The notes: generated by a model not told the origin, from the sequence alone. Counted from the stretch's first letter, positions 20,124-32,050 are shown. The stretch: 64,000 nt of DNA from Jeotgalicoccus psychrophilus DSM 19085 (GCF_000425845.1 NZ_AUEF01000001.1:186001-250000); one strand, 5' to 3'. Numbers and translations are program-made.

Positions 20124-21887
20124 TTAGTCTTTATCAACTGCCACGTCGATATGAAGTTCTTTTAACTGTGCTGCCGATACATCTGACGGTGCATTCATCA
20201 TCAGATCGCTCGCATTTTGTGTTTTAGGGAATGCAATAACGTCGCGGATATTATCAGAACCTGTTAAAAGCATTACAAAACGGTCAAGACCGTATGCAAT
20301 TCCGCCGTGCGGCGGTGCGCCGTACTGGAATGCTTCAATCAGGAAACCGAACTGGCTGTCTCGTTCTTCATCAGTGAAACCAAGTGCTCTGAACATTCTC
20401 TCCTGCAGTTCTGCATCACTGATGCGGATAGAGCCCCCGCCAAGTTCATAACCGTTTAAGACGATATCATATGCATTCGCTTTAACTTCATGCGGTGCAG
20501 TTTCAAGCTTGTCGATATCTTCTTTTTTAGGCGAAGTAAACGGATGATGTGCTGCAAAGTAGCGTCCGAGATCTTCGTCGTATTCGAATAAAGGCCAGTC
20601 AGTAACCCAGATAAAGTTAAACTGTTCTTTATCAGTTAATCCAAGGTCTTTACCAAGTTTATTGCGCAGGTTGCCGAGTGCCGCATGTACAACGGAGTCT
20701 TTATCTGCTACGAATAATACAAGATCATCAGTTTTCAGAGACAGTGTTTCAGACAATTCCTGTTTCTTCTCATCGTCGAAGAATTTAGCAATCGGCCCCT
20801 GCAGTCCGTCTTCATTTACTTTCATCCACGCAAGACCTTTTGCTCCGTAGTTTTTCACGAATGCTTCAAGTTTGTCGATGTCTTTACGCGAAAAATCAGG
20901 TGCAGCGCCTTCTACAACAATCGCCTTAACAGAACCGCCTGATTCAACCGCTGCTTTAAATACTTTAAAGTCAACGGTGCTGCTGAATTCGCTTAAATCC
21001 TGAAGTTCCAGTCCAAAGCGTGTATCCGGCTTGTCTACACCGTAGCGTGCCATTGCGTCATCATACGTAATACGCGGAAACGGTGCAGGAATGTCGAGAC
21101 CTTTAACCGTTTTCATCACATACTGAATCAGACGCTCGTTCATGTCGATAATATCTTCCTGATCGGTGAATGATTTCTCAATATCGATTTGTGTAAACTC
21201 AGGCTGTCTGTCAGCACGGAGGTCTTCATCGCGGAAACATTTAACAATCTGATAGTAGCGTTCCATACCCGACAGCATTAACAGCTGTTTGTAAATTTGC
21301 GGAGACTGCGGCAATGCGTAAAATTCGCCCGGGTGAACACGTGACGGCACTAAATAGTCACGCGCGCCTTCGGGTGTCGACTTGGACAGTACAGGTGTTT
21401 CAATATCCATGAAATCTTCCTGAGCTAAAAAGTCCCTGACTGCTTTATTAATTTTAGAACGTGTTTTTAGAATCCCCTGAAGTTTTGGACGGCGCAAATC
21501 AATATAGCGGTATTTCAAACGCGTATCTTCATTGATATTGTCATCGCTTACTTGGAAAGGCGGTGTTTTGGATTTTGCCAGAATTTCAATTTCTTCAGCG
21601 TAAACTTCTATTTCACCGGATTCAATATTTTTGTTCACCTGTTTTGCGTCACGTTTTTTAACAGTACCTTTAATATCCACTACAAATTCCGTACGGATTT
21701 TATCGGCAATCGTTAACGCTTCTTTAGATACGTCAGGGTTAAAGACAACTTGAATCAGCCCGTTTTTATCTCTTAAATCGATAAAAATCAGTCCGCCAAG
21801 GTCACGTCTTTTTTGTACCCAGCCCTGCAGATGAATTGATTCTTCAACTGTATCCATTGTTACTTCATTAGAATATATACGTGTCAT
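20124..21887 (-). CDS. aspS: Aspartyl-tRNA synthetase
   Basis: Class II synthetase charging tRNA-Asp. It has an N-terminal OB-fold anticodon-binding domain ([17 protein letters not shown]), class II motif 2 [19 protein letters not shown], the bacterial GAD insertion domain (about 280-420), and motif 3 [15 protein letters not shown]. The length of 587 is normal for the bacterial type. The start abuts the hisS stop, so it shares the hisS transcript and T-box. Confidence 0.98.
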   Translation of the reverse strand: MTRIYSNEVTMDTVEESIHLQGWVQKRRDLGGLIFIDLRDKNGLIQVVFNPDVSKEALTIADKIRTEFVVDIKGTVKKRDAKQVNKNIESGEIEVYAEEIEILAKSKTPPFQVSDDNINEDTRLKYRYIDLRRPKLQGILKTRSKINKAVRDFLAQEDFMDIETPVLSKSTPEGARDYLVPSRVHPGEFYALPQSPQIYKQLLMLSGMERYYQIVKCFRDEDLRADRQPEFTQIDIEKSFTDQEDIIDMNERLIQYVMKTVKGLDIPAPFPRITYDDAMARYGVDKPDTRFGLELQDLSEFSSTVDFKVFKAAVESGGSVKAIVVEGAAPDFSRKDIDKLEAFVKNYGAKGLAWMKVNEDGLQGPIAKFFDDEKKQELSETLSLKTDDLVLFVADKDSVVHAALGNLRNKLGKDLGLTDKEQFNFIWVTDWPLFEYDEDLGRYFAAHHPFTSPKKEDIDKLETAPHEVKANAYDIVLNGYELGGGSIRISDAELQERMFRALGFTDEERDSQFGFLIEAFQYGAPPHGGIAYGLDRFVMLLTGSDNIRDVIAFPKTQNASDLMMNAPSDVSAAQLKELHIDVAVDKD

Positions 21888-23150
21888 CTACAATTCCTCC
21901 AGTGTATTAATTATTTCTTCAAATGATAATTTTTTAGTTTCGCCTGTCGCCATTTCTTTCAGTTCGGCCTGACTGCTCTGTAACTCATCTTCACCAAGCA
22001 CGATAGTATAGCGTGCTTTCTTTCTGTCAGCATCTTTCATCTGTGCTTTCAGTTTGCGGTTTTCATAATCCATATCCGCACTGACACCGCGGGAACGTAA
22101 TTTGTGAAGCAGTGTACCTGCAGTATCACGTGCTTGATCAGTCATTGTGCAGACATAAATATCGATACCTTTATTTTCTGGAATATCGATACCTTCTGCT
22201 TCAAGTGCAAGCAGTAGACGCTCAATACTTAAAGCAAAGCCGATGCCAGTCTTGGCAGGGCCGTCTATCATCTCTAAGAGACCGTTGTAGCGCCCCCCGC
22301 CGCATAATGTTGTAATGGCACCAAAGCCTTCAGCATCGCTCATCAGCTCAAACGCAGTGTGCGTGTAGTAATCGAGTCCGCGCACAAGGTTGTAATCCAC
22401 TTCGTATTTAATATCCAACTCATCAAGTTTTGCCTTAACTGTTTCAAAATACGCTTTTGACTCATCGTTTAAATAGTCATAAATACGCGGTGCCGATTTA
22501 ACAAGCTCGTGATCGTGATCTTTTTTACAGTCGAGAATACGCATCGGATTTGAATCAATGCGTGTCTGACAGTCGTGACAGAATTCATCGATGCGCGGTG
22601 AGAAGTGTTCTACAAGCGCTTTGTTATATTGTGTTCTGCTGTCAATATCTCCGATAGAGTTAATGACTAGCTTCAGATTCTTAAGACCGAATGACTGGTA
22701 AATGTGCATCAGCATGCTTAGAATTTCCACATCGATTAATGGATCTTCAACACCGATTGCCTCAACGCCGAACTGAACAAACTGGCGGTAGCGTCCTTTC
22801 TGTTTGCGCTCATAACGAAACATCGGTGCTACATAGAATAATTTAACCGGCTGTTCAACATTGTGCTGCATTTTGTTTTCAATGTAGCTGCGTGCTACGG
22901 GTGCAGTACCTTCCGGACGCAGTGTTAAGCTGCGGTCGCCTTTATCCTGAAATGTATACATTTCTTTATTTACAATATCTGTTGAGCCGCCCACTGCTCT
23001 GACAAAGAGATCAGTTGATTCGAACATCGGTGTGCGGATTTCATCGTAGTTATAATTTTTCGCAATTTCATGAAGTTTTTTCTCGATAAACTGCCATTTA
23101 TATGACTCTTTTGGCAATATATCCTGTGTGCCTCTTGGTACCTGTATCAT
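21888..23150 (-). CDS. hisS: Histidyl-tRNA synthetase
   Basis: Class II synthetase charging tRNA-His, 420 residues. Motifs include QVPRGTQDILP at the start, MFRYERKQKGRYRQFVQFGVE (motif 2), LVRGLDYYTHTAFE (histidine A) and GIGFALSIERLLLAL (motif 3). I use ATG 23150 with AGGAGTG upstream; a longer open frame to 23324 is only the T-box leader read through. Cotranscribed with aspS. Confidence 0.98.
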   Translation of the reverse strand: MIQVPRGTQDILPKESYKWQFIEKKLHEIAKNYNYDEIRTPMFESTDLFVRAVGGSTDIVNKEMYTFQDKGDRSLTLRPEGTAPVARSYIENKMQHNVEQPVKLFYVAPMFRYERKQKGRYRQFVQFGVEAIGVEDPLIDVEILSMLMHIYQSFGLKNLKLVINSIGDIDSRTQYNKALVEHFSPRIDEFCHDCQTRIDSNPMRILDCKKDHDHELVKSAPRIYDYLNDESKAYFETVKAKLDELDIKYEVDYNLVRGLDYYTHTAFELMSDAEGFGAITTLCGGGRYNGLLEMIDGPAKTGIGFALSIERLLLALEAEGIDIPENKGIDIYVCTMTDQARDTAGTLLHKLRSRGVSADMDYENRKLKAQMKDADRKKARYTIVLGEDELQSSQAELKEMATGETKKLSFEEIINTLEEL

Positions 23151-23159
23151 AATTATCAC

Positions 23160-23459
23160 TCCTGTTTTTTTATAAAAAAAATAAAATCCCTTATACCGAA
23201 AAACGGTATAAGGGACGAAATGGTCGTGGTGCCACCCTAAGTTCAGCACAAAAAAGTGCTCTCTATTACAGATAACGGCTGTGACCGCTGTATATACAGC
23301 TTCTCTGATTCGAAGTGTCGGCAAATATCATTTGAAGTATTCACTTTCAGCCTGGGTGAATTTCTCTGTGTCTCATTATTGATATTCTCTTCGTTAAGAA
23401 GGAAATATATTAAGTTGAATTATTCTCTTTATAATAGTCAGATTGCTTATCTTTGTCAA
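23160..23459 (-). promoter_or_regulatory. T-box leader and promoter of hisS-aspS
   Basis: A textbook promoter TTGACA - 17 bp - TATTAT (23431-23459) drives a leader containing the T-box sequence AGGGTGGCACCACGACC (antiterminator bulge pairing with the tRNA acceptor end). A terminator follows, with CCCTTATACCG/CGGTATAAGGG and a T-run. The expected effector is uncharged tRNA-His. A CAC triplet in GCCGACACTTCGAATC is a candidate specifier, but I have not folded stem I. Confidence 0.92.
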
Positions 23460-23460
23460 G

Positions 23461-24198
23461 CTAACGACTTAAATAACTGTCTATGCCTTCCATAATTGCC
23501 GTAACCATTTCGCCCTGATATTCTTCCTGATTTAAAATATAATCATCGAACTCATTGCTTAAATAGCCGAGTTCAATTAATACTCCGGAATAATCGAGCT
23601 GCCAGACGACCTGGTACTCCATGACCTGATTGCCGCGGTTATAAAGAAGAGAATGCTCATCGAGCGCAGCATTTAAATGCTTGCCGAAGTCTTCCTGGTT
23701 CGGATAAGTATAAAATGTCGTGAACCCTGAAATTGCAGGGTCATCAAAAGCGTCACTGTGCAGACTGATAAATAAATCCGCTTCGACTTTACGGTCATCG
23801 AGACTGACAGTTTCGTCCTCTCCGCGGGTCATAATTACCTCTGCTCCCGCTGCAATCAGCTGACTCTCAAGCTGTGAAGCGATTGAGTAAACTACATGGT
23901 CTTCATCTTCCCCGTAATTGCTCGGCGCACCGGGGTCATCCCCGCCGTGTCCCGGATCAAGTGCCACTGTCGTACCGCTGAAATCATAACTCACTGCTTC
24001 TTCATTACCTGTGAAGTCCATAGTAATTAATTCTTCCGGTTCATGTATGACATTTTTATAAACGTAAACCGAAATTAACACTATACCCAGCGCAATAATT
24101 ATAAAAAAGAGCGGTTTAACGTACAGATGCTTTTTGTACTTAAGGAAATAACCGATTGCTTCCGCAGTTTTTTTGAAGATTGATTTAAGTGAATCCAT
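23461..24198 (-). CDS. lytH: N-acetylmuramoyl-L-alanine amidase (LytH-like)
   Basis: Membrane-anchored zinc amidase (Amidase_3) that cleaves the peptide from glycan in peptidoglycan. An N-terminal transmembrane anchor PLFFIIIALGIVLISVYVY (about 28-46) leads to the catalytic domain, with VALDPGHGGDDPGA (first His ligand), the Glu region, DLFISLHSDAF and VLIELGYLSN (catalytic Glu). The position between dtd and hisS is that of LytH in staphylococci. At 245 residues there is little room for an SH3b domain between anchor and catalytic domain, unlike the longer S. aureus LytH. The ATG overlaps the dtd stop (TGATG). Confidence 0.9.
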   Translation of the reverse strand: MDSLKSIFKKTAEAIGYFLKYKKHLYVKPLFFIIIALGIVLISVYVYKNVIHEPEELITMDFTGNEEAVSYDFSGTTVALDPGHGGDDPGAPSNYGEDEDHVVYSIASQLESQLIAAGAEVIMTRGEDETVSLDDRKVEADLFISLHSDAFDDPAISGFTTFYTYPNQEDFGKHLNAALDEHSLLYNRGNQVMEYQVVWQLDYSGVLIELGYLSNEFDDYILNQEEYQGEMVTAIMEGIDSYLSR

Positions 24199-24650
24199 CA
24201 GATAACTTTACCGCCCTCGGCTTCGTAAATAATAGTAATGGGACCGTCATTTGTCAGCCTCACATCCATATGTTCCCCGAAAAAGCCTTCTTTAACGACG
24301 ATATCTTCAGCGCGGAGTGCTTCGTTAAATACTTTATAAAGTACTCGTGCATCTTCGCCTGAAGCCGCTTCAGTAAAACTCGGACGGTTGCCTTTTAAAG
24401 TGGATGCATACAGTGTAAACTGCGACACACTTAAAATTTCTCCGCCGACTTCTTTTATCGATAAATTAATTTTACCGTCTTTATCTTCAAAAACACGGGC
24501 ATTTGCAATCTTTCTTGCAAGAATGCGGGCGTCGTCTTCAGTAGATGATTTGCTGACACCTACTAATAAACAGTAGCCGTCATTAATTTCATTAAACATT
24601 TCGTTGTTGGCAACCAGTGCGTGTGAAACCTTCTGTAAAATGATTTTCAT
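24198..24650 (-). CDS. dtd: D-aminoacyl-tRNA deacylase
   Basis: Removes D-amino acids and glycine mischarged on tRNA. The two active-site motifs are present: SVSQFTLYA and the cross-subunit TNDGPITI. At 150 residues it is a normal single-domain DTD. It sits 9 bp after relA and overlaps lytH, the order common in Firmicutes. Confidence 0.97.
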   Translation of the reverse strand: MKIILQKVSHALVANNEMFNEINDGYCLLVGVSKSSTEDDARILARKIANARVFEDKDGKINLSIKEVGGEILSVSQFTLYASTLKGNRPSFTEAASGEDARVLYKVFNEALRAEDIVVKEGFFGEHMDVRLTNDGPITIIYEAEGGKVI

Positions 24651-24659
24651 CTCTATACC

Positions 24660-26834
24660 TCACTTAAATACGCGTTCAACGCTGTATATGTCTTTTAATT
24701 GTTTAATTCTGTCGACTGCACGGTGCAGTTCATGCTTGTTCGGCACCATAATCGATAAACTGACTTTTGCCTGTTTCGTTTCGTCTGCGTGTCCGTTAAC
24801 TCGTGTAATCGGCACTTTCAAACTGGAAATTAAATTTAAAATTTCATTGACCAGACCGTTGCGGTCGTAGCCTGTAATTTCGAGATCAACCTGATACCGC
24901 TTATCGAGACTCTTGTTGCCGACCCATTCAACATCGATCAGACGTTCGGTTTCATGCATAATGTTCGGACAGGTTGCCACATGTACTTTTACGCCGTGCC
25001 CTTTTGTTATATAACCGATAATGTCGTCTCCCGGAATCGGATTGCAGCATTTGGATAAATTGATAAGCATATTATCCATACCCTCAACATATACACCGGA
25101 CTCTGTCGTAATTTCCTTATAATGATGTCTGCGGTCAATCTCTTCAATCTGGTTCGACTTCAGTTCTGTTTCCTTAATTTTTTCAAGGAGACGGTTCGTC
25201 ACCTGATTCGCTGTCACTCCGCCGAAGCCGATCATCGCAAACAAATCATCTTCTTCGTTCAGATTATATCGTGAAAGAACACTGTCTACATTAGAATCAT
25301 GAATGACGTCATCAGGATTATAACCGCGCGCTTTAATTTCAAGGTCAACAGCCTGACGTCCTTTTTCAATGTTTACTTTACGGTCCTGTTTCTTAAAGAA
25401 TGAACGGATTTTATTGCGTGCACTCGATGTTTTGACCATTTTCATCCAGTCGATACTTGGTCCGTAAGACTGCTTGCTCGTTCTGATTTCTAAAATGTCT
25501 CCTGTTTCAAGTTCATGGTCAATCGGGACGATTTTACCATTTACTTTGGCACCGACCATCTTGTTCCCTACTTCGGAGTGAACCTGATAAGCGAAGTCAA
25601 TCGGAATTGCGCCCTGCGGCAGTTCAATAACATCACCGTCCGGTGTAAAGACGTATACTTTATCGCTTAATAGATCCGTTTTTAATGCAGCCATAAATTC
25701 CTCTGCATCAGGGTTATCCGTCTCGTTGCCGACGATATCTTTAAACCAGTCAAGGCGTGCATCGAGCGAAGCTTTGTCCGCATCGACACCTTCTTTATAT
25801 GCCCAGTGTGCAGCCACACCATGTTCTGCGATTTCATGCATTTCATGTGTGCGAATCTGAATCTCAAGCGGATCGCCGTTCGGTCCGACTACAGTCGTAT
25901 GAAGTGACTGGTACATATTCGGTTTCGGCATTGCAATATAGTCTTTAAATCTGCCCGGCATCGGACGCCATATTGTATGAATTATACCGAGTGCTGCGTA
26001 ACAGTCTTTCACATCGTTGACGAGTACACGGATTGCGAGCAGATCAAATATCTGTTCGAACTGTTTTGACTGCTTCTGCATTTTTTTGTAAATACTGTAT
26101 ATATGTTTCGGACGTCCGGATAAGTTATGTTCCACCGAACTGTCATCGAGCTCTGAATCTATTTTTTCAATAGCTTCGTCAATAACATTTTCCCGTTCAC
26201 TGCGTTTCTTTTTCATCAGACTGACAATACGGAAATACTGTCCAGGCTCTATGTATCTGAGTGCTATATCTTCAAGCTCCCATTTAATGCTTGAAATACC
26301 AAGACGGTGAGCGAGCGGTGCATATATTTCCAGCGTTTCACGCGAGATACGCACCTGTTTTTCTTCAGGCATTGCTTTCAGCGTGCGCATATTGTGAAGA
26401 CGGTCAGCAAGTTTTACTAAAATCACACGGATATCTTTCGCAATTGCGATAAACAGTTTACGGTGATTTTCAGCCTGCTGCTCCTGCTGAGAACGGTATT
26501 TTACTTTTTCAAGTTTCGTTACACCATCTACGATAATCGCCACTTCTTCATTGAACATGCCGATTAAATCATCATATGTATACTGGGTATCTTCAACGAC
26601 ATCATGCAAAAATCCTGCAACAATTGTCGGTGCATCGAGTTTCAGCTCTGCTAAAATTCCCGCAACCTGTACAGGGTGTGCAATATATGGCAGACCATTC
26701 TTACGGAACTGTCCCTCGTGTGCTTCATGTGCCAGCTCATATGCTTTTTTGATCAGCAGCATATCGCTGTCATCGAGATAATCACCGCACATATTGAAAA
26801 CATCTATTGCTGTATACGGGTATTCCTTATCCAT
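24660..26834 (-). CDS. relA: Bifunctional (p)ppGpp synthetase/hydrolase Rel
   Basis: Long RelA/SpoT homologue controlling the stringent response. HD hydrolase domain: [13 protein letters not shown] and [16 protein letters not shown] (about 55-90). Synthetase domain: [25 protein letters not shown] domain: [27 protein letters not shown]. Zinc-finger region: [17 protein letters not shown]. Terminal ACT domain. Both HD (HDVVED) and synthetase motifs are intact, so a dual-function Rel is expected. ATG 26834 is used because AAGGGTGG precedes it; the GTG two codons upstream is less well placed. Confidence 0.97.
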   Translation of the reverse strand: MDKEYPYTAIDVFNMCGDYLDDSDMLLIKKAYELAHEAHEGQFRKNGLPYIAHPVQVAGILAELKLDAPTIVAGFLHDVVEDTQYTYDDLIGMFNEEVAIIVDGVTKLEKVKYRSQQEQQAENHRKLFIAIAKDIRVILVKLADRLHNMRTLKAMPEEKQVRISRETLEIYAPLAHRLGISSIKWELEDIALRYIEPGQYFRIVSLMKKKRSERENVIDEAIEKIDSELDDSSVEHNLSGRPKHIYSIYKKMQKQSKQFEQIFDLLAIRVLVNDVKDCYAALGIIHTIWRPMPGRFKDYIAMPKPNMYQSLHTTVVGPNGDPLEIQIRTHEMHEIAEHGVAAHWAYKEGVDADKASLDARLDWFKDIVGNETDNPDAEEFMAALKTDLLSDKVYVFTPDGDVIELPQGAIPIDFAYQVHSEVGNKMVGAKVNGKIVPIDHELETGDILEIRTSKQSYGPSIDWMKMVKTSSARNKIRSFFKKQDRKVNIEKGRQAVDLEIKARGYNPDDVIHDSNVDSVLSRYNLNEEDDLFAMIGFGGVTANQVTNRLLEKIKETELKSNQIEEIDRRHHYKEITTESGVYVEGMDNMLINLSKCCNPIPGDDIIGYITKGHGVKVHVATCPNIMHETERLIDVEWVGNKSLDKRYQVDLEITGYDRNGLVNEILNLISSLKVPITRVNGHADETKQAKVSLSIMVPNKHELHRAVDRIKQLKDIYSVERVFK

Positions 26835-26916
26835 GATCACGCCACCCTTCCCTGAAATTTATATATAAAATAATAATACTACAAATAAATGTCTAAAGAA
26901 ACCGAACCTATAGAAA

Positions 26917-26940
26917 AAAGCCTGTATTTACAGGCTTTTC
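26917..26940 (-). terminator. Terminator after apt
   Basis: On the minus strand AAGCCTGTAAATACAGGCTT is followed by TTTT. It separates recJ-apt from relA. Confidence 0.85.
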
Positions 26941-27459
26941 TTAACTTTCATAAGTGATTAATGAAATTGTATCATAACCTTCGAGCAAATCCATTCCATT
27001 TAAATACTCAAGTTCAATAAGGAATGCAATTCCGACTACAATGCCGCCCATTGCTTCGATTAATTTAATCGTCGCCATGATCGTACCGCCGGTTGCTAAG
27101 AGATCATCCGTAATCAGCACACGCTGACCGGGTTTAATCGCATCTTTGTGCATTGTCAGCAGGTTTGTGCCATATTCAAGTTCGTATTCGAACTCCAGTA
27201 CTTCGCGAGGTAATTTACCTTTTTTACGTACCGGTGCAAACCCGATTTCCATGCTGTAGGCTACCGGGCAGCCGATAATAAATCCGCGCGCTTCAGGTCC
27301 GACAACGATATCCACATCTTTCGCATCGGCGTACTCTACAATCTGGTCAGTTGCATATTTATATGCAGGACCGTTGTCCATAATCGTAGTGATGTCTTTA
27401 AAACTGACACCTTCTTTTGGCCAGTTTTCAACTTCTGATACATACTGTTTTAAATCCAT
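26941..27459 (-). CDS. apt: Adenine phosphoribosyltransferase
   Basis: Purine salvage: adenine plus PRPP to AMP. The PRPP-binding motif [14 protein letters not shown] and the flexible-loop region [19 protein letters not shown] are present. The length of 172 is normal. ATG 27459 has GGAGG 4-5 nt upstream; the TTG at 27471 is within that ribosome site. It follows recJ by 13 bp, as in other staphylococci. Confidence 0.97.
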   Translation of the reverse strand: MDLKQYVSEVENWPKEGVSFKDITTIMDNGPAYKYATDQIVEYADAKDVDIVVGPEARGFIIGCPVAYSMEIGFAPVRKKGKLPREVLEFEYELEYGTNLLTMHKDAIKPGQRVLITDDLLATGGTIMATIKLIEAMGGIVVGIAFLIELEYLNGMDLLEGYDTISLITYES

Positions 27460-27472
27460 AATTTCCTCCAAT

Positions 27473-29713
27473 TTACGTTGTAATTAATGTACGTAAATAA
27501 TCTTTCATATTTTGGCCGGAAGACATTTTAAGTTTGGCTTCGGCTTCAATTTTAGTAGTTAAGCGTTTTAAATATTGACTGTTTTCTATATGAATTGAGC
27601 TCTGTACTTCATCCTTATATACTATACCACTTTCGAGCCGAATTCGTGACAAATCTGCTAAAATATCGATAATAATTTTTAAGTTTCTCATCGATGTGCC
27701 TATTCTCTCAGCAAGATGCGGCGCATGAATTGATAAATCAATCGCCCCGTCTTTTGCCTTCATTATTATTTCATCCGCAGACTCAATTAATTGCTTCGAT
27801 GGCAGTCCTTCAAAGAACAATTCATTTTTATCGTTGAAGATAACGATAATTTTAGAAGCCTGCAGTCCTTTCATCGTCGTCTTCAATTCTTCAAGGTCGT
27901 AAGGAATATCCCGAAGCACTAAAGTGCTGACCGCAATCGGCAGTGACTCACCGTATGTGAAGTAATTATTTTTACCATCATTATCTTCACTTGTGACAAA
28001 CAGATCATCCTGTTTTATCAGTGAAAAATCCTGTTCATTCTTTGCGCGCATATCTATAATCTGCAGATCGTCGATACGTGCATCGAGCAGCACCATCTGC
28101 AGCGTGCGTTTATGATTAAAATCATTAATGTTTAAAGAACCAATCAGACTGATTTTATCTCCAGGCTGAACTTCATTGTGCAGAAAGCCGAATTTAAAGC
28201 CGATAATATCAATATCCAGTTCCTGGAGTGTAATTTTAATATGGGATAAATCCTTGCCGACCTGACGGATACTTTTAACCGTCTGGTTTGTAATCATAAA
28301 TACGGGCTTGTTAAAGTCCTTGCCGAAAGGTTTTAATCTGCGGATTCTCTCAAAATCTTTCAGCGTTAAATTATCATTGGTAATTTTATAATCAATATAC
28401 TGAATCGGTTTTAAGTTCAATTCAAGGTTATTAAAATATGCTGTCACAGTTTCTTTAAATTCATTAATCGAGTCTTCATAAACGGATAAGCCGAGTGCTT
28501 GTGAATGACCGCCGAGTGTTGCGAAATAATCCTGATGTTTTTTTAGTACACTGAGCAGGTCAATGCCTTCGATAGAACGTGCCGATCCTTTAAATACATC
28601 AAAATCACTGCTCATTACAATAGCCGGCTTGCCGAACTGATCGACCAGTCTTGATGCTACTATCCCTAAAACACCCTGATGCCAGTCTTCACCTGTCACA
28701 ATATTGATTTCATTATTTTGATTGACCTGTGCCGATGCTTCTTTATAAATCATTTCAACGAGTGCTTTTCTTTCGGTGTTCAATTCTTCAATGCCTGAAG
28801 CAATTTCATATGCGCGGTTTTCATCATCGGCCATTAACAGCTCCACACCGATTGATGCTTCGTCCATTCTGCCTGTCGCATTTAGTCTCGGCGCAATAGT
28901 AAAACCGATTGTTTCCTCATCAATTGTACCTGAGTGATTACTCATTTTTAACAGCGTCGATAAACCGAGCGGCATTTGCTGATTGAGCACAGCGAGCCCT
29001 TTTGTAACAAGTGATTTATTTTCATCTGTCATCGAGACGATATCTGCGACTGTGCCGATAGCAGCAAGACCGAGATATTCATCTTTCTGGAGACCCAATG
29101 ACTCAAGTACTTTGTATGCTGCACCGACACCGGCCAGTTCCTGGAATGGATATTTACTGTCAGGATATCCTGCGTGGACAATTACAGCATCCGGAATTTC
29201 ATCGGCAAAAGCATGGTGGTCAATAATCACCACATCGATGTTATTTTCACGGAGCAGTGCAATTTCCTTCGCTGCGGCCACACCATTATCAACCGTAATT
29301 ACAAGATCGGCATTTCCGACAACTTCAAATTCAAAAAAATCATAGTTCGGCCCGTAACCGTGTTCCATTCTGTTCGGGATAAAATAAAAAACATTTTCAT
29401 TTTTCTCTTTCAGTGCATCATAAAGAATCGTTGTGCTGGTAATGCCATCCGCGTCATAGTCACCGTAAATTAAAATCCGGTTGCCGGCATAGAGATGTTT
29501 TTGAATCATTTCAGCCGCTTCATTAATATTCGGTATATACTGCCAGTTGTATTCCGCCGGCGCTAAAATCTCATCGACTTTATCCGGAGTATTATATCCG
29601 CGGTTTTCCAGCAGTGTCGTTTCAAGATGGTTTAATTTATATTCTTTTTTAATGTCTTCACTTAATTTTTCAGTACGTTCCCTTACCTGCCATGTATATT
29701 TTGATGTAAACAT
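27473..29713 (-). CDS. recJ: Single-stranded-DNA-specific exonuclease RecJ
   Basis: 5'-3' ssDNA exonuclease of the DHH family. Catalytic motifs include [15 protein letters not shown] (about 82) and VVIIDHHAF (DHH), with the DHHA1 segment [20 protein letters not shown] and [13 protein letters not shown]. An OB-like and Firmicutes-specific C-terminal extension brings it to 746 residues. ATG 29713 follows AAGGTGATAATT; a GTG at 29722 is part of the ribosome site. Upstream is the secDF terminator. Confidence 0.96.
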   Translation of the reverse strand: MFTSKYTWQVRERTEKLSEDIKKEYKLNHLETTLLENRGYNTPDKVDEILAPAEYNWQYIPNINEAAEMIQKHLYAGNRILIYGDYDADGITSTTILYDALKEKNENVFYFIPNRMEHGYGPNYDFFEFEVVGNADLVITVDNGVAAAKEIALLRENNIDVVIIDHHAFADEIPDAVIVHAGYPDSKYPFQELAGVGAAYKVLESLGLQKDEYLGLAAIGTVADIVSMTDENKSLVTKGLAVLNQQMPLGLSTLLKMSNHSGTIDEETIGFTIAPRLNATGRMDEASIGVELLMADDENRAYEIASGIEELNTERKALVEMIYKEASAQVNQNNEINIVTGEDWHQGVLGIVASRLVDQFGKPAIVMSSDFDVFKGSARSIEGIDLLSVLKKHQDYFATLGGHSQALGLSVYEDSINEFKETVTAYFNNLELNLKPIQYIDYKITNDNLTLKDFERIRRLKPFGKDFNKPVFMITNQTVKSIRQVGKDLSHIKITLQELDIDIIGFKFGFLHNEVQPGDKISLIGSLNINDFNHKRTLQMVLLDARIDDLQIIDMRAKNEQDFSLIKQDDLFVTSEDNDGKNNYFTYGESLPIAVSTLVLRDIPYDLEELKTTMKGLQASKIIVIFNDKNELFFEGLPSKQLIESADEIIMKAKDGAIDLSIHAPHLAERIGTSMRNLKIIIDILADLSRIRLESGIVYKDEVQSSIHIENSQYLKRLTTKIEAEAKLKMSSGQNMKDYLRTLITT

Positions 29714-29730
29714 AATTATCACCTTTTTAA

Positions 29731-29757
29731 AAAACGTCCAGGCGCACCCGGACGTTT
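29731..29757 (-). terminator. Terminator after secDF
   Basis: AACGTCC/GGACGTT stem followed by TTTTTT on the minus strand. It lies just upstream of the recJ ribosome site. Confidence 0.85.
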
Positions 29758-29770
29758 TGATTTACTATTC

Positions 29771-32050
29771 TTATACTAACACTTTATCATCATTTTTTGA
29801 TTTTTCACTGTAGACGACAATTTCTCCGCCCGACTTTCTGAACTGTCTGCGTTTTAATACACCCCACAGCTGAATCGCGATAAAGAACGATGAATACACA
29901 CCGCTGACGAGACCGATTAACAGTGCCAGCGAGAAGTTAAAGATTGATGTTGCGCCGAACAGCACGAGAAAGACAACGACGATTAATACCGTCAGTATCG
30001 TATTGATTGAACGCGTTGCTGTTTGTCTTAATGAACGGTTGATAATAACATTGATCTCATCTTCACTTCTAATAACTTTAATCTTACGGTTGTTTTCACG
30101 TATTCTGTCCATCGTTACAATGGTGTCATTAATCGAATAACCGACAACAGTTAAGACCGCAGCAATTATCGTAATGTCCACTTCGATGCGGAAAATTGAA
30201 AATACTGCAAGAATGACAAAGACATCATGCATCAGCGCAATAACTGCCGGTAATGCCATGCGCCATTCAAAACGAATGGATGCATAAATGATAATACCAA
30301 TTGAGGCGATGATTAATGCAATAATTGCATTTTGCACCAGCTCCTGTCCGATTACCGGACTGACTGTACTGACCATCGGGTCACTGCCGTAAAGCTCATT
30401 GAAGTGCGACTGCATTGCTGTGACATCTTCCTGAGGAAGATCTGTACCATAGCGTGCAACAATTGTATCTTCACCTGACATCGTCAGGTTTTCAGGCGGT
30501 ATGCCCAATGTCTCAAGTTCACTTTCAACCTGCTGCACTGTCGCAGTCCCGTCTGTCACAATATCTGCTCTCGTACCGCTGGTAAAGTCGATACCGAGAT
30601 TCAGTTTAAAAATAAATAGAATGATTAATCCTGCAGCTACGATGAGTCCGCTCAGCGCGAAAAACTTATTCGCATGCTTGACGAAATCAAAGCGGTCCCA
30701 TGGAGATGATAAATCTTCAATATCTTTACCTTCAGCAATATTATGAATATTTTTTTGCTTAACTCCGAACCAGCCTTTTTTATTGTTGGCGTAATTCGAC
30801 TGCACAATCAGCGACATAATGACACGTGTCAGGAATACTGCAGTGACGAAACTCATTAAAATGGATAAGAGGAGCATCGTCGCAAATCCTTTAACACTGC
30901 TCGTCCCGAAAATAAACAGGACTATTGCCGCGATTAAAGTAGTTAAGTTAGCGTCGACTATCGTCCATAAAGACGATGCGGCGGCTTTTTTATAAGCCTG
31001 TTTTAAGCTGCGGCCGATGCGCAGTTCATCTTTCAGCCTTTCGTATAAAATAATATTCGCATCGACTGCCATGCCGACCCCTAAAATTAAAGCGGCAATT
31101 CCAGGCAGCGTCAGCATTCCGCTGATAGCATTAAAGCCGGCGATTGTGAGGAATATATAGACAGTCAGTGTAATAACTGCAACAAGACCCGGCAGTCTGT
31201 AAAATCCGAGCATAAACAGGAACACAAGACCAACCCCGATTAAGCCTGCTGTAACTGTTTCATCGAGTGCCTGTTCACCGAACTGGGCACCGACAGATGT
31301 CGAATACACTTCATCCAGTTTTACCGGTAATGATCCAGAATTAAGTAGTGATGAAATATTCTGTGCGCGTTCGACACCTTCCTGGCCGTCAAATCCTCCG
31401 GAAATCATAACGTCGGTAGAATTTATCGGCTGTGATACAGTTGGTGCAGAAATAAATTTCGGATTTTCCTTTTGGACTTCCTGGACAAATGAATCTTCAC
31501 CTTCGACAAAATCCATCCAGATTACCATCAGGTTTTCACCTGGCGGACGTTCGGAAATTTCTTCAGTGACTTCTCTGAACTTATTGCTGTCTTGAAGTTC
31601 TAAAGACACCATTGCGTTGTTCATTTCATCATAACCCTGTGAGGCTCCGCCCTGAACTAAATCTTTCCCTGATAACAGCACATTATCATCAATATCACGG
31701 ATCGTCAGTTCCGCCTGCGTGCTTAACAGCTCGCGCGCTTCCTGCTGATCCTCAACACCTGCGAGCTGTACTCTAATTCTGTTATTGTCCTCAATTTGAA
31801 TATTCGGTTCTGATACACCAAGGACATTGACCCGGGAATCGAGTGTCGATGCTGTACTCCGGACTGCATTATCATCAATCGTATCCCCTTCTTCAAGCGG
31901 TTCAACCTGATAAAGCACTTCAAAACCGCCCTGAAGATCCAGCCCCAGATTCACATCATTCAGTACATCTTTAAGCGTTAATGCGATCGTTGTAAACAGT
32001 ACAACAACAATCATCAAAGCGATAACTAATTTACTAGACTTCTTTTTCAC
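29771..32050 (-). CDS. secDF: Fused protein-export membrane protein SecDF
   Basis: Accessory subunit of the Sec translocase that uses the proton gradient to complete export. SecD and SecF are fused in one 759-residue chain. The SecD half has VNLGLDLQGGFEVLYQV and the membrane motif GVGMAVDANIILYERLKDELR; the SecF half (from about 455) has LGIDFTSGTR and VVGYSINDTIVTMDRIREN. About 12 transmembrane segments. The fused form is typical of bacilli and staphylococci. It shares a cluster with yajC, tgt and queA. Confidence 0.97.
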   Translation of the reverse strand: MKKKSSKLVIALMIVVVLFTTIALTLKDVLNDVNLGLDLQGGFEVLYQVEPLEEGDTIDDNAVRSTASTLDSRVNVLGVSEPNIQIEDNNRIRVQLAGVEDQQEARELLSTQAELTIRDIDDNVLLSGKDLVQGGASQGYDEMNNAMVSLELQDSNKFREVTEEISERPPGENLMVIWMDFVEGEDSFVQEVQKENPKFISAPTVSQPINSTDVMISGGFDGQEGVERAQNISSLLNSGSLPVKLDEVYSTSVGAQFGEQALDETVTAGLIGVGLVFLFMLGFYRLPGLVAVITLTVYIFLTIAGFNAISGMLTLPGIAALILGVGMAVDANIILYERLKDELRIGRSLKQAYKKAAASSLWTIVDANLTTLIAAIVLFIFGTSSVKGFATMLLLSILMSFVTAVFLTRVIMSLIVQSNYANNKKGWFGVKQKNIHNIAEGKDIEDLSSPWDRFDFVKHANKFFALSGLIVAAGLIILFIFKLNLGIDFTSGTRADIVTDGTATVQQVESELETLGIPPENLTMSGEDTIVARYGTDLPQEDVTAMQSHFNELYGSDPMVSTVSPVIGQELVQNAIIALIIASIGIIIYASIRFEWRMALPAVIALMHDVFVILAVFSIFRIEVDITIIAAVLTVVGYSINDTIVTMDRIRENNRKIKVIRSEDEINVIINRSLRQTATRSINTILTVLIVVVFLVLFGATSIFNFSLALLIGLVSGVYSSFFIAIQLWGVLKRRQFRKSGGEIVVYSEKSKNDDKVLV

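Noticed and set aside
23151-23324. N-terminal extension of hisS
   Set aside because: The extra residues translate the T-box and terminator; the family start QVPRGTQD and a ribosome site are at 23150.
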